DNA from: Dactylosporangium siamense
GTDB taxonomy: Bacteria > Actinomycetota > Actinomycetes > Mycobacteriales > Micromonosporaceae
Direction: 5' to 3'
NCBI RefSeq assembly: GCF_016862795.1
Contig: NZ_BONQ01000044.1
Coordinates: 43,921 to 107,920 of the forward strand
DNA: 64,000 nucleotides
Below, one piece after another: positions 22,728-31,379 of this stretch; position 1 is the stretch's first letter; every line of letters starts with the position of its first letter. Under the pieces are notes generated by a model. The model did not search any database. It worked only from the letters and a program-made list of their open reading frames with translations, and was not told where the DNA came from. The position numbers and the translations under genes are program-made.

Positions 22728-23453
22728 TCAGGGCGAGGTCGGCTGGGCGGCGTAGAGGCTGTCGAAGACGGGCAGCGGGTTCAGGGCGGTGTAGGACCTG
22801 GCCCGGTCTCCCGCGATCAGCGCCGAGCAGGTCGGGTCGACGATCACCACGAGGGGCTGCTGCTCCGGCAGTGTGAACACCAGGCTCAGCTGCACCGGCA
22901 GGGTGATCGGCAGGCAGGCCTGATCCGCCGGGACCGCCGGCAGCGCGTTGAGCACCGCGGCGAGCTGGTCGACACCGGTCGTGAGGACCTTCGGCGCCGC
23001 CACGGCGGTGGCCGACCGGCCCGGGCGTCCCGTGGCCAGCGGCGTCTCGCACCGGGTCACGGTGGTCGCGCCGGCCGGGACGAGCGGGCCGCCGGCGTCG
23101 GTCGGCGGCGCACCGCCGCCGACCCGGATCCGCACCTCGGCGCAGTTCACCGTGGTCCAGACGGCCCCCGACGCGAACGGTGACGCCGCCGCGGAGGGCG
23201 TCGCCATCGACGGAGACGCCATCGGCGGCGAAGCCATTCCGGAGCCGAAGCCAGAGCCGGAGACCGAGACGGATGCCGACGGGTCGACCGGCATCGCCCG
23301 GTCCGCCCGGGCGGGCCCGGCCGGCGGCGGCCCGGCGAGCGGTGCCGCCAGGGGCGGGCCGGCCGGCGTGCCACCCTGGGCGCCGGCCAGCATCGCGGTG
23401 CCGCTCGCGAACACCACCGCGGCGACCGCCACAAGGGCGGCGGGGACGGCCAT
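22728..23453 (-). CDS. Secreted or membrane-anchored protein, Pro/Ala/Ser-rich linker
   Basis: A 241-aa protein. A hydrophobic N-terminus (ALVAVAAVVFASGTAMLAG) acts as a signal or anchor. It is followed by a low-complexity Pro/Ala/Ser/Gly region (about 28-92) and a globular C-terminal domain with four cysteines (VNCAEVRI, TRCETP, QACLPI, DPTCSAL), probably two disulphides outside the cell. No family recognised. A short Shine-Dalgarno (GGAGG) precedes the ATG. Confidence 0.65.
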   Translation of the reverse strand: MAVPAALVAVAAVVFASGTAMLAGAQGGTPAGPPLAAPLAGPPPAGPARADRAMPVDPSASVSVSGSGFGSGMASPPMASPSMATPSAAASPFASGAVWTTVNCAEVRIRVGGGAPPTDAGGPLVPAGATTVTRCETPLATGRPGRSATAVAAPKVLTTGVDQLAAVLNALPAVPADQACLPITLPVQLSLVFTLPEQQPLVVIVDPTCSALIAGDRARSYTALNPLPVFDSLYAAQPTSP

Positions 23454-23463
23454 GCCCTCCAGG

Positions 23464-24048
23464 CTAGGCGGGCTGCGCGGCGCCGGTGGCGGGTTGCCAG
23501 GGCTGCACCCAGGGGGTCGCCGGCCAGCCCTCGGCGGCGGCCATGAGCGGCCAGCAGGTGGCGCCGTCGACGGCCTCGCGGACCAGGTCGGCGTGCCCGG
23601 CGTGGCGGGCGGTCTCCTCGATGAGGTGCAGCAGCACCCAGCGGACCGACCAGGCGTCGACGTCGTCGGGGAACCAGGGGACGCCCTTCGGCACGGGCAC
23701 GGGCCGGCCCATGTCGGCGATCCCGGCGACGGCCGCGGTGGTCTCCTCGGCCGCCTTCGCGTAGTCGGCGAGGGCGCCGGCGAGGGTCTCGTCGTCGCGG
23801 AGCCGGAAGCCGTCGTCGTAGTCGGCCTGCTGGCCGGGCTCCTGCACCATGATGGCCACCCAGTTGCGCTCCATCTGGGCGAGGTGCTTGACGAGCCCGC
23901 CGACGCTCAGGGTGCCGGCGGTCGGGGCCAGCCGGGCCTGCTCGTCGGTGAGCCCGAAGGCGGCGTTGCGCACACCCTGGCGCTGCTGGTCGAGGAAGGC
24001 GAGCAGACCGTCGCGTTCGTCGGCGACCGGAGGCACGTTACCCGGCAT
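23464..24048 (-). CDS. DinB-family (DUF664) putative metalloprotein
   Basis: A 194-aa four-helix protein of the DinB/YfiT superfamily. The three metal-ligand histidines expected in the family are visible in GGLVKHLAQMERNW, WVLLHLIEETARHAGHADLVRE. In actinobacteria such proteins include mycothiol-dependent transferases; the exact reaction is not known. GAGAGGGG precedes ATG 24048 by 7 nt. Confidence 0.85.
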   Translation of the reverse strand: MPGNVPPVADERDGLLAFLDQQRQGVRNAAFGLTDEQARLAPTAGTLSVGGLVKHLAQMERNWVAIMVQEPGQQADYDDGFRLRDDETLAGALADYAKAAEETTAAVAGIADMGRPVPVPKGVPWFPDDVDAWSVRWVLLHLIEETARHAGHADLVREAVDGATCWPLMAAAEGWPATPWVQPWQPATGAAQPA

Positions 24049-24102
24049 GGCTGGACCCCTCTCAACAGGAACTGTCGAGACTCATCCTGCCCGGGTTTGC
24101 GG

Positions 24103-24708
24103 TCAGGATCTGTCCGCTACCGGAATTGGCGTCGGCGGGAGCGGCAGCGGCAGGCCGGGCAGCCCGTCGAGGCTGACCCCGACGTGGTCCTTGCCCTCGA
24201 AGTACCTGCTGAGCGACTCGTCGTCCTCCCGCGCGAACCGTTTCGCGTGCAGGTCGCGGTCGGCGTCGTAGGTCATGAACGGCACCGCGTAACCGCACGT
24301 GTCGCGGATCAGGTCGGCGTGCACGACGATGATCGCGCGCAGGCCGTGCTGCGTCGTGTCGATGCCGGGGAAGTGCGCCACGAGGTCCGTCCAGCGGGGG
24401 TCGTCGCGGAACACCGGCTCGCCGCGCCCGTGCACCCGCACGATGTTGGGCGGGCCGTCGAACGCGCACCACATGAGCGTGATCCGGCCGTTCTCCCGCA
24501 GGTGCGCGACGGTCTCGGCGTTGCTGCCGGCGAAGTCGAGGTAGGCCACGGTCAGCTCGTCGAGGACGGCGAACGACCCGGTGAGCCCCTTCGGGGACAG
24601 GTTGATGGTGCCGTCACCGGACAGCGGCGCGGTCGCGGTGAAGAAGATGTGCTGCGCCTCGATGAAGGTGCGCAGCCGGCCGTCGATCCGTTCGTACTCC
24701 TTACCCAT
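24103..24708 (-). CDS. Pyridoxamine 5'-phosphate oxidase-family flavin protein
   Basis: A 201-aa split-barrel protein. FFTATAPLSGDGTINLSPKG and LDFAGSNAETVAHLRENGRI match the FMN-binding PNPOx-like family found across bacteria and fungi. It probably binds FMN or F420; the substrate is unknown. A weak -10 (GACGAT) lies 6 nt before ATG, a leaderless arrangement. Confidence 0.85.
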   Translation of the reverse strand: MGKEYERIDGRLRTFIEAQHIFFTATAPLSGDGTINLSPKGLTGSFAVLDELTVAYLDFAGSNAETVAHLRENGRITLMWCAFDGPPNIVRVHGRGEPVFRDDPRWTDLVAHFPGIDTTQHGLRAIIVVHADLIRDTCGYAVPFMTYDADRDLHAKRFAREDDESLSRYFEGKDHVGVSLDGLPGLPLPLPPTPIPVADRS

Positions 24709-24753
24709 GCCGCCATCGTCCCGCCGAACGGCCGCTCCCGCGTATGACCGGCG

Positions 24754-25779
24754 TTACAGCGGCAGCAGGGCCGGCGCGGCGGTGCTCTCCCGGACCACGA
24801 GCCGGGTGGCGAGCTCGATGCGGGTCGACTCGATCCGCTCCCCGGCGATGATGCGCAGCAGGGTGCGGGCGGCGGCGACGCCCATCTCGTGCAGCGGCTG
24901 GCGGACCGTGGTCAGCGGCGGCGCCGTCCACTCGGCGAAGTTGAGGTCGTCGAAGCCGACCACGCTCACGTCGTGCGGGACGCTGCGCCCGGCCTGCCGC
25001 AGCGCCTCGTAGACGCCGGTCGCCTGCTGGTCACTGCCGGCGAAGACCGCGGTCGGCGGGTCCGGCAACGCCAGGAACCCGGCCATCGCCCGCAGGCCCC
25101 CGTCGTGGTGAAAGTTTCCGTAGCGCACCAGGTGCCGGTCGGCGACGATCCCCGCGGATTCGAGGGCCGCCCGGTAGCCGGCGATGCGGGCGCGGGTGCA
25201 CTGCAGCTGCTCCGGCCCGCCGATCGCGGCGACCCGCCGGTGCCCGAGCCCGACGAGGTGCTCGGTCGCGGCATAGCCGCCGGCGAAGTTGGTGGCGCCG
25301 ATCGACGGCACGTCCGGCGGCGGCTGGCTGACCCCGTCGACGACGACGAACGGCATGCTCCGGCGGGACAGCTCGGCCCGCTGGTGCTCGCTGAGCTCGG
25401 ACAGGACCAGGATGGCGCCCTGCGACCCGCGGGCGAGGAGCGACTCCAGCCACCGCCGGGTCAGGCTCTCCCGGTTGTGCACGGCGGAGACGACCAGGCC
25501 CAGGCCGGCCGCCTCGACGACCTCCTCGACGCCGGTCAGGATCGACAGGCCCCAGACGCTGTCGAGCTCGTTGATGACCAGGTCGACGAGGTCGCTGCGG
25601 CGGCCGGGCCGGCGGGAGGCGTGCGGCCGCTGGTAGCCGCGGTCGGCGAGGAGCTGCTCGATGTGCTTGCGGGTGGCGACGGAGACGTCGGTGTGCCCGT
25701 TGAGCACCTTCGAGACGGTCGAGATGGCCACGTTCGCCTCGCGGGCGATCTCCGCCATGGTCGGCCGTTTCGTCACCAT
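24754..25779 (-). CDS. LacI-family transcriptional regulator
   Basis: A 341-aa regulator. The N-terminal helix-turn-helix and hinge (PTMAEIAREANVAISTVSKV, with LNGHTDVSVATR) are followed by a periplasmic-binding-protein-like sugar sensor (LVDLVINELDSVWG; VVDGVSQPPPDVPSIGATNF; AVFAGSDQQATGVYEALR; VSVVGFDDL). ATG 25779 follows the operator-rich upstream region. Two CGAAAGTTTCG-like sites flank the probable promoter, indicating autoregulation. No transport or glycosidase gene is adjacent, so the sugar is unknown. Confidence 0.93.
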   Translation of the reverse strand: MVTKRPTMAEIAREANVAISTVSKVLNGHTDVSVATRKHIEQLLADRGYQRPHASRRPGRRSDLVDLVINELDSVWGLSILTGVEEVVEAAGLGLVVSAVHNRESLTRRWLESLLARGSQGAILVLSELSEHQRAELSRRSMPFVVVDGVSQPPPDVPSIGATNFAGGYAATEHLVGLGHRRVAAIGGPEQLQCTRARIAGYRAALESAGIVADRHLVRYGNFHHDGGLRAMAGFLALPDPPTAVFAGSDQQATGVYEALRQAGRSVPHDVSVVGFDDLNFAEWTAPPLTTVRQPLHEMGVAAARTLLRIIAGERIESTRIELATRLVVRESTAAPALLPL

Positions 25780-25793
25780 GCCGCGCCCCTTTT

Positions 25794-25875
25794 CGAAAGT
25801 TTCGGCCGCCATACGTCCCGCAGCGGCACGGTACACCCGAAAACGCACGCTCGAAATACCTCGGAAACTTTCGAA
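25794..25875. promoter_or_regulatory. Pair of LacI-type operators
   Basis: CGAAAGTTTCG (25794-25804) lies 14 bp upstream of the LacI start, and CGGAAACTTTCGAA (25862-25875) lies near the stop of the neighbouring gene. Both centre on GAAA-S-TTTC. The form resembles the CGAA-N-TTCG operators of LacI regulators of xyloside utilisation in streptomycetes. Confidence 0.6.
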
Positions 25876-25877
25876 CG

Positions 25878-26303
25878 TCAGCCCCGGGTCACCTCGGCGC
25901 GCAGGCCCGCGCCCTCCATGGCCATGTACCGCCGGACCAGCCCCGAGTAGAACAGCAGGGCCGGCCGCGCGAGGGGCCCCGCGAACGACAGCGTCAGCTC
26001 GGCGACGCAGGTGCCGTCGCCGGCGTCGGTCGCCCAGTGCCCGGCGACGTTGCTGATGCCGGCCGACCGCGAGGTCCACTCGAACCCGGTCGGGCCGACC
26101 TTCGTCACGGTCCACGTCGACGGCGACAGCTTCGGCTGCTTCACCACGACGGTCTCGCCGACCGCGAGCGGGCCGGTCCCGGACCGCTCCACTGTGGACA
26201 CCGAGGCGGTCCACCGCGGCCAGCGGGCCACGTCGCACATGATGCGGCCGACCACCTCGGCCGGGGCGCCGATGGGCACGCGCTCGGAGAAATCGATCGC
26301 CAT
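25878..26303 (-). CDS. SRPBCC (START-like) family protein
   Basis: A 141-aa helix-grip protein (polyketide cyclase/dehydrase-like). MAIDFSERVPIGAPAEVVGR at the start and DVARWPRWTASV are characteristic of the fold, which binds hydrophobic ligands. ATG 26303 is preceded by TAGGGT and 7 nt, a leaderless pattern. It is divergent from an FAD monooxygenase; the pair may work on one small molecule, but that is speculation. Confidence 0.8.
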   Translation of the reverse strand: MAIDFSERVPIGAPAEVVGRIMCDVARWPRWTASVSTVERSGTGPLAVGETVVVKQPKLSPSTWTVTKVGPTGFEWTSRSAGISNVAGHWATDAGDGTCVAELTLSFAGPLARPALLFYSGLVRRYMAMEGAGLRAEVTRG

Positions 26304-26339
26304 GCCCGACACCCTATGCCCGCCCCGGACCGGACCGGC

Positions 26340-26412
26340 CTGTCCCACACAGGACAGTTCCGCGCCCGAACCAGCGCCGGGCCCGCGCCGTGATTCCACA
26401 CGACAGACTGTC
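26340..26412. promoter_or_regulatory. CTGTCC/GGACAG inverted repeats in the divergent promoter
   Basis: CTGTCC-CACACA-GGACAG (26340-26357) and GACAG-A-CTGTC (26402-26412) share the same half-site. They lie between the SRPBCC gene and the monooxygenase, the second just before the latter's Shine-Dalgarno. A repressor for one or both genes is plausible; none is encoded adjacent. Confidence 0.45.
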
Positions 26413-26431
26413 CAGTGAAAAGGAGGGGACG

Positions 26432-27787
26432 ATGAGCGTCCTCGTCGTAGGCGCCGGCCCCGCCGGTCTGACCGCCGCCGTCACCGTCGCCCGCTACGGC
26501 CTGCCGGTGCTGCTCGTGGAGCGCCGGCCGGACACCACCAGCCTGCCCCGCGCCACCGCGGTCAGCACCCGCACCATGGAGCTGTTCCGCTCGTGGGGCA
26601 TCGAGGACCGGGTCCGCGCCGCCGGCCCCGACGTCACCTGGCAGGCCCGCGTCGCACGCAACCTGACCGCGCCTGAGGGGTTCGTGGCCGACGTCGGCTT
26701 CCCCACCCGCGACCAGGCCCTCGAGGTCAGCCCGACCTGGCCGGCGTGCGTGCCGCAGGACGCCCTGGAGCAGATCCTGCTCGAGCACCTGCGGGGCTTC
26801 CCCAACGTCCGGATCCACCAGGCGACCGAGGTCACCGACCTCTACGACGGCCCCGACGGCACGGTGCTCGCCCGGCTGCGGGACCGGCGCACCGACGCCG
26901 GCCGCACCGTCGCCGCGGCGTACGTCGTCGGCGCCGACGGGCCGCGCAGCGTCGTGCGGGAGGCGGCCGGCATCGGCACCGAGGGGCCCGGCGTCCTCGC
27001 CGACTACTCCTCCACGATGTTCCACGCGCCGCTGTGGGACCACCTGGGCGAGCACCGTTACGGCATCTACCCCGTCACCGACCCGGACGTGTCCGGCGTG
27101 CTCCTGCCGGCCGGCGGCGACCGCTGGGTGTACGGCCGGGAGACCGACGGCCGCGACGGCACTGCGGCGCTGCTGCGGGCCGCGACCGGCGTGGCGGACC
27201 TGCGGCCCCGGATCACCCGCGAGGCCCGGTTCCGGTTCACGGTGCGCCTGGCGCGGCGGTACCGGACCGGCCGGATGTTCCTCGCCGGCGACGCGGCGCA
27301 CCAGATCACGCCGCGCGGCGGCACCGGGATGAACACCGCCATCCACGACGGCCACGACCTGGGCTGGAAGCTCGCGTGGGTGCTGCTCGGCTGGGCCGGT
27401 CCGCGGCTGCTGGACACCTACGAGGCCGAGCGGCGGCCCGTCGGGCTGCGCAACGCGGAACGGTCGATGCAGCCTGACGGCAGCTACCGCCCCACGACGA
27501 GCGAACTGCCCAACGACCTCGGCGGCCGGGTCCAGCACGCCTGGCTCGACCGCGACGGCACCCGGGTCTCGACCCTGGACCTGCTCGGCCTCCGCGGCAC
27601 GCTGCTGGTCGGTCCGCGCCACCCGCGCGTCGAGCCGGGCCCGGACACGCACCGCCTCGACGCGGCAACGGCCGACCTGCTCGGCATCGAACAGGCCGGC
27701 TCGTTGCTGCTGCACCCCGACGGCCGCCCGGCGGCCGCGCGGGAGCTACTTCTCCAGGAGGCCGGCGCCGGGGACCTTCGGCGCTAG
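26432..27787 (+). CDS. FAD-dependent aromatic-ring monooxygenase
   Basis: A 451-aa group A flavoprotein monooxygenase. It has the N-terminal VVGAGPAGLTAAVTVARYG dinucleotide fold, the VVGADGPRSVVR DG motif (about 170) and GDAAHQITPRGGTGMNTAIH (GD motif, about 288). An excellent AAGGAGGGG (26419-26427) fixes ATG 26432. Relatives are usually about 500 aa with a thioredoxin-like C-terminal domain; this one is shorter and ends abruptly after LLHPDGRP, overlapping the convergent gene by 42 bp, so its tail looks truncated. The substrate is unknown. Confidence 0.88.
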   Translation: MSVLVVGAGPAGLTAAVTVARYGLPVLLVERRPDTTSLPRATAVSTRTMELFRSWGIEDRVRAAGPDVTWQARVARNLTAPEGFVADVGFPTRDQALEVSPTWPACVPQDALEQILLEHLRGFPNVRIHQATEVTDLYDGPDGTVLARLRDRRTDAGRTVAAAYVVGADGPRSVVREAAGIGTEGPGVLADYSSTMFHAPLWDHLGEHRYGIYPVTDPDVSGVLLPAGGDRWVYGRETDGRDGTAALLRAATGVADLRPRITREARFRFTVRLARRYRTGRMFLAGDAAHQITPRGGTGMNTAIHDGHDLGWKLAWVLLGWAGPRLLDTYEAERRPVGLRNAERSMQPDGSYRPTTSELPNDLGGRVQHAWLDRDGTRVSTLDLLGLRGTLLVGPRHPRVEPGPDTHRLDAATADLLGIEQAGSLLLHPDGRPAAARELLLQEAGAGDLRR

Positions 27788-29476
27788 CGCCGGGCAGTGG
27801 CTGTGCGTGGCGGCGGCCAGGCCACCACACTGCGCCGGCAACCCGACGAGCAGGTTGTGGTCGTAGACCAGCAACGCCCAGCGACCGAAGTCGTGCCGCT
27901 CGACGGGCGGGCCGAACTGCGCGAGCGCCGCTTCCACGGTGCCGTACCTGGCATGCTTCAGGTCGACGACGAGGAACCGCGCGTCGTGCGCGGCGGCGTC
28001 GTACCAGTCGGCGTCGGACTCCCACCGGAACGAGCGGATGTCCGGCCCGATGACCGGCGCGACGTGGACCTTCCCGCCGCTGGCGACGGTGATGTTGTTG
28101 GAGCCCCAGTAGCTGCCGAGCCCGTACCGCAGGTCGTGCGCGACGAGGTACTCCGCGACCGCGTGCGCCTCCGGCGGCTCCGGCTCCGCGGCCGCCGCCT
28201 GCGTCCCGAACGCCACGACGAGCACCACGCACCCGGCCGCCATGACCCGCCTGGCGGCCGGGCCGGCGGCGAGGAGCCGCTCACCCCACAGCCGCCCGGC
28301 GAGGGCCGCGCCGAACGGCAGCACGGTGACGATCTGCCGGGCGCTGCCCATGTCCCCGGCCTGCGTCGAGGCGATGAACGCGGCGAGGTTGACCATGATC
28401 GCGGCGGTCATCACCTCGGCGACCCGGTCCCCTTCCGCCGGGCGGAAGAACCTGGCGACGGTCACCCCGAACGCCGCCACCGCGAGGAGCAGCAGCGCCA
28501 GGTTGACGATCCCGGCGGCGAGCGCCACCGGTCCGTCCAGCGACGGCAGGTACGCGCCATAGTTGTGCGCGGTCGCCGTCACCGCGGTCGCCACGTGGTC
28601 GCCGAGCTGGTCGGCGGGGCTGAACCGGGCCACCGGCGAGTGCACCGAGAACCCGCCGGCCCACCAGATCAGGGCGAGCAGCCCGTGCGCGAGCGCCATC
28701 GAGCCGACCGCGGCCACGAGCAGGTGCGCGTCGGTGCCCCGCCACGTGCGGGCCCGCACCAGCCGGGCCGCGCTGACCAGGGTCAGCGGCACCGCGCCGA
28801 CGAACATCGCGAGGGGGTCGGCGACCTGGGCGAGCGCGAGGATCACCAGGACCCCGACCGGCCACCACCGCCGCAGCGGCGTGGCCGAGCGCCGGTCCAC
28901 GAGCAGCCACGCGAGCAGCAGCGGCACCGCGGTCCCGGTGTGGTCCGGCGCGTACAGCACGATCGCCCACCCGCCGTGCGGCTGCGGCACCAGCAGCGTC
29001 GCCACGACCACCGCCACCCGCGCCCAGGCCGCCCGCCCGGTGGCGTCGCCCTTGGCGACCAGCGACGCGAACACGATCAGCAGCAGGTAGGTGGTCGCCG
29101 ACGCCACGTGCACGACGTCCTGGTCGAGGCCGTAGAAGACCTCGATCAGCGCATACTGGATCAGCTCCGTGGTGTAGAACGACACGTCACTGAGCGTCCA
29201 GCCGCGCAGCAGCACGTCGCCGTGCAACATGTCCCACGCCTGCAGGGCGTTGGCGGACGCGTCGCTGTTCGTGGGGGTCGCCCGCGCCATCCGCAGATAG
29301 CCCAGCAGCAGCACCGCCACCCCGGCCAGGACGGCCCCGACCGTCGCGAACCGGACCTTGCGGGTGGCTGGTGCCTCCGGTGTACCGGCACCGCCGGCTC
29401 GAACACGTTGACGCGGGATTGTGGGCAGGGTTGCCCGCTGGGCGGGCCCCGTCACCCCGCCGAGAGTTGGGCTCAC
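27746..29476 (-). CDS. Multispanning membrane protein, glycosyltransferase-like topology
   Basis: A 576-aa protein with about ten hydrophobic segments, beginning FATVGAVLAGVAVLLLGYL, and a C-terminal soluble domain (about 440-576; WGSNNITVASGGKVHVAPVI). The layout, with NSDASANALQAWDMLHGD after the first helix, recalls membrane mannosyl/arabinosyltransferase-like proteins, but I cannot assign a family. GTG 29476 is chosen because GGAGG lies 4 nt upstream (29481-29485). Confidence 0.7.
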   Translation of the reverse strand: MSPTLGGVTGPAQRATLPTIPRQRVRAGGAGTPEAPATRKVRFATVGAVLAGVAVLLLGYLRMARATPTNSDASANALQAWDMLHGDVLLRGWTLSDVSFYTTELIQYALIEVFYGLDQDVVHVASATTYLLLIVFASLVAKGDATGRAAWARVAVVVATLLVPQPHGGWAIVLYAPDHTGTAVPLLLAWLLVDRRSATPLRRWWPVGVLVILALAQVADPLAMFVGAVPLTLVSAARLVRARTWRGTDAHLLVAAVGSMALAHGLLALIWWAGGFSVHSPVARFSPADQLGDHVATAVTATAHNYGAYLPSLDGPVALAAGIVNLALLLLAVAAFGVTVARFFRPAEGDRVAEVMTAAIMVNLAAFIASTQAGDMGSARQIVTVLPFGAALAGRLWGERLLAAGPAARRVMAAGCVVLVVAFGTQAAAAEPEPPEAHAVAEYLVAHDLRYGLGSYWGSNNITVASGGKVHVAPVIGPDIRSFRWESDADWYDAAAHDARFLVVDLKHARYGTVEAALAQFGPPVERHDFGRWALLVYDHNLLVGLPAQCGGLAAATHSHCPALAPKVPGAGLLEK

Positions 29477-29733
29477 ACAGCCTCCGACGCTTTCCCCCCG
29501 CCGCGTGGTTGGCGGCACCCAGTGAACGTGATCTACCTGTGATCCCGTTCGCGGGCAATTGTGCAGCACGCCGGCCACGCCCGGTGCCCCATTGGCGGGG
29601 ATGTGTCACATCCCATCTCCGCCGTCCAGGTCCGACGATCACGACGCATGCGGTTCTATCGAGGAGGTTGGATGAGCCGAAAACAGCATGGACGTCTCCT
29701 ACCACCCTGTGGTGAGGAGGCGAACAACGCCGA
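29477..29733. other. Intergenic region, no supported gene
   Basis: It carries an imperfect hairpin and an isolated GAGGAGG followed by ATG 29672 on the plus strand. That ORF runs antisense through the transglutaminase-like gene with no family-like content, so it is not called. Confidence 0.5.
29696..29719 (-). terminator. Hairpin downstream of the transglutaminase-like gene
   Basis: A 10-bp stem with one bulged G and a CCT loop (CTCCTACCAC ... GTGGTGAGGAG) lies 14 bp beyond the stop of the gene at 29734. There is no U tract, as is common for GC-rich actinobacterial terminators. Confidence 0.5.
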
Positions 29734-30561
29734 TCAGACGTCGACCCAGGCGTCCAGACCACTCGGCGAGACGCAGTGCACCCGGCCGCCGGGATGCAGG
29801 GCGGGATCGGCCGCGTACCGGGAGGCCAGCTCCTCCTCCGCCTCCACCGAGCCGGCGTCCGCGGCGAGGAGGCGCTCCGCCACCCAGTCCGCGAGGTCCT
29901 CGTCCACCGCACCCCACTCGTCCCACAGCAGCAGCTCGTCGCGCTGCCGGTGGGCGAGCTCGTGGCGGACCTGGTCGAGCAGGAAGCGGTGGCCGCGGAA
30001 GGGCCCGACCGGGTCGGCGCCGTAGTTGTCGGGGTCGATCTCGTCGCGGCGGTGCGCGGTCCACGCCTCGGCAGCGGTGATGAAGTGCCGCACGTCGAAG
30101 GTGTCGAAGTCGGTCGTGGCCGGGTCCAGCTGGGCGTCGACGCGGACCCAGCGCTCGCCGTTCCAGTACTCGGTGACGACGTGGTCGTAGTGGAACGCGT
30201 CGCCGAAGTAGCCGGCGAACCCGATCCGGCTGCGGGCGGCGACCCCGCGGTGGCGCAGCGCGGCGACGGTGAGCAGGGTGAGGTCGCGGGCGCAGCCGAC
30301 CACGCGGGTCTTCGGCTCGCGGGGCGCGCCGAGCGGGCGGGTGTGCCGGGAGCGGTCCGCGGCCAGGATCCGCGCCACCCACCGGGAGTCGACCTCGGCA
30401 AGCCGTTCGCCGGAGAACGACAGACCCTGCGCGTAGTAGTGCACGATCACGTTGCGCACCACCCCGACCAGGCCCGGGACGTCCGTCGGCAGGTGGGCGA
30501 GCAGCGCGGCATAGGGACCCGGGTCGCTGTAGGCGGACTGCGACCGGTACCGATCGACCAT
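29734..30561 (-). CDS. Transglutaminase-like superfamily protein
   Basis: A 275-aa protein with the papain-like transglutaminase core: Cys in VVGCARDLTLL, His in FHYDHVVTEYW and Asp in RWVRVDAQLD. No signal peptide is visible, so it is probably cytosolic. Related proteins act as proteases or amidases; the function is unknown. ATG 30561 is chosen over the upstream TTG. It diverges from the hydrolase gene, with about 23 bp between starts. Confidence 0.85.
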   Translation of the reverse strand: MVDRYRSQSAYSDPGPYAALLAHLPTDVPGLVGVVRNVIVHYYAQGLSFSGERLAEVDSRWVARILAADRSRHTRPLGAPREPKTRVVGCARDLTLLTVAALRHRGVAARSRIGFAGYFGDAFHYDHVVTEYWNGERWVRVDAQLDPATTDFDTFDVRHFITAAEAWTAHRRDEIDPDNYGADPVGPFRGHRFLLDQVRHELAHRQRDELLLWDEWGAVDEDLADWVAERLLAADAGSVEAEEELASRYAADPALHPGGRVHCVSPSGLDAWVDV

Positions 30562-30584
30562 GCGCCTCAATGTACCGTCACCCG

Positions 30585-31379
30585 ATGCGCATCGACGCTC
30601 GCGGGCTCACCTTCGACGTGCACCCCGGAGGCCCCGCCGACGGCCCCGCGGTCCTGCTGCTGCACGGGTTTCCGCAGGACAGCCGGGAGTGGGACGGGAT
30701 CACCGACGGGCTGCACGCGGCCGGCCTGCGCACGTTCGCCCTCGACCAGCGCGGCTACTCCCCCGGTGCCCGGCCGGCGGGCAAGGACCGGTACCGGATG
30801 GCCGAGTGCGTCGCCGACGCCGTCGCGGTGCTCGACGCGCTGGCCGTCGACGCGGCGCACATCGTCGGGCACGACTGGGGCGCCGCGGTCGCGTGGCAGC
30901 TCGCGGGCCGCCACCCGGACCGGGTGCGCACGCTGACCGCGGTGTCGGTGCCGCATCCCCGGGCCTATGCGACGTCGGTCAAGCGGGATCCGGCGCAGCT
31001 GGTGAAGTCGGCCTACATGCTGTTCTTCCGCACGCCGTGGCTACCCGAGCGGGTCCTGTCCGCCCGCGACGGCGCGCTGCTGCGGCGCGTGCCCCACGGC
31101 GCGGCGATGCTGCAGCCGGGACGGCTGACCGGGGCGCTCAACTGGTACCGCGCGATCTCCGGCGACGACCTCGACGGCCTCGGATCCGTCGGCGTGCCGA
31201 CGACGTTCGTGTGGAGCGACCGGGACGTGGCGATCTCCGGTCCCGCGGCCCGCAGGTGCGCGGCCCACGTGACCGGAGACTACCGGTTCGTGACCCTGGA
31301 GGGGGTCAGCCACTGGATCCCGGACGAGGCGCCGGAAGCACTCCTCGAGGCGGTCCTCCAGCGCGTTCAACGAGAGTGA
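30585..31379 (+). CDS. Alpha/beta hydrolase, epoxide hydrolase-like
   Basis: A 264-aa protein. HGFPQDSREWD gives the oxyanion motif, and GHDWGAAVAW places Asp at the nucleophile position, as in epoxide hydrolases and haloalkane dehalogenases. GVSHWIPDEAPE contains the catalytic His. ATG 30585 is preceded by TACCGT (30573-30578) in leaderless spacing; ATG 30570 is possible. It converges on the beta-lactamase-like gene with a 13-bp overlap. Confidence 0.87.
   Translation: MRIDARGLTFDVHPGGPADGPAVLLLHGFPQDSREWDGITDGLHAAGLRTFALDQRGYSPGARPAGKDRYRMAECVADAVAVLDALAVDAAHIVGHDWGAAVAWQLAGRHPDRVRTLTAVSVPHPRAYATSVKRDPAQLVKSAYMLFFRTPWLPERVLSARDGALLRRVPHGAAMLQPGRLTGALNWYRAISGDDLDGLGSVGVPTTFVWSDRDVAISGPAARRCAAHVTGDYRFVTLEGVSHWIPDEAPEALLEAVLQRVQRE

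Noticed and set aside
26390..27787. FAD monooxygenase extended to an earlier start at 26390
   Set aside because: The strong AAGGAGGGG fixes the start at ATG 26432, where the dinucleotide fold begins.
29672..30025. Plus-strand ORF with a good Shine-Dalgarno (MSRKQHG...)
   Set aside because: It runs antisense to the transglutaminase-like gene, with Arg/Ser-rich shadow composition and no family signature.
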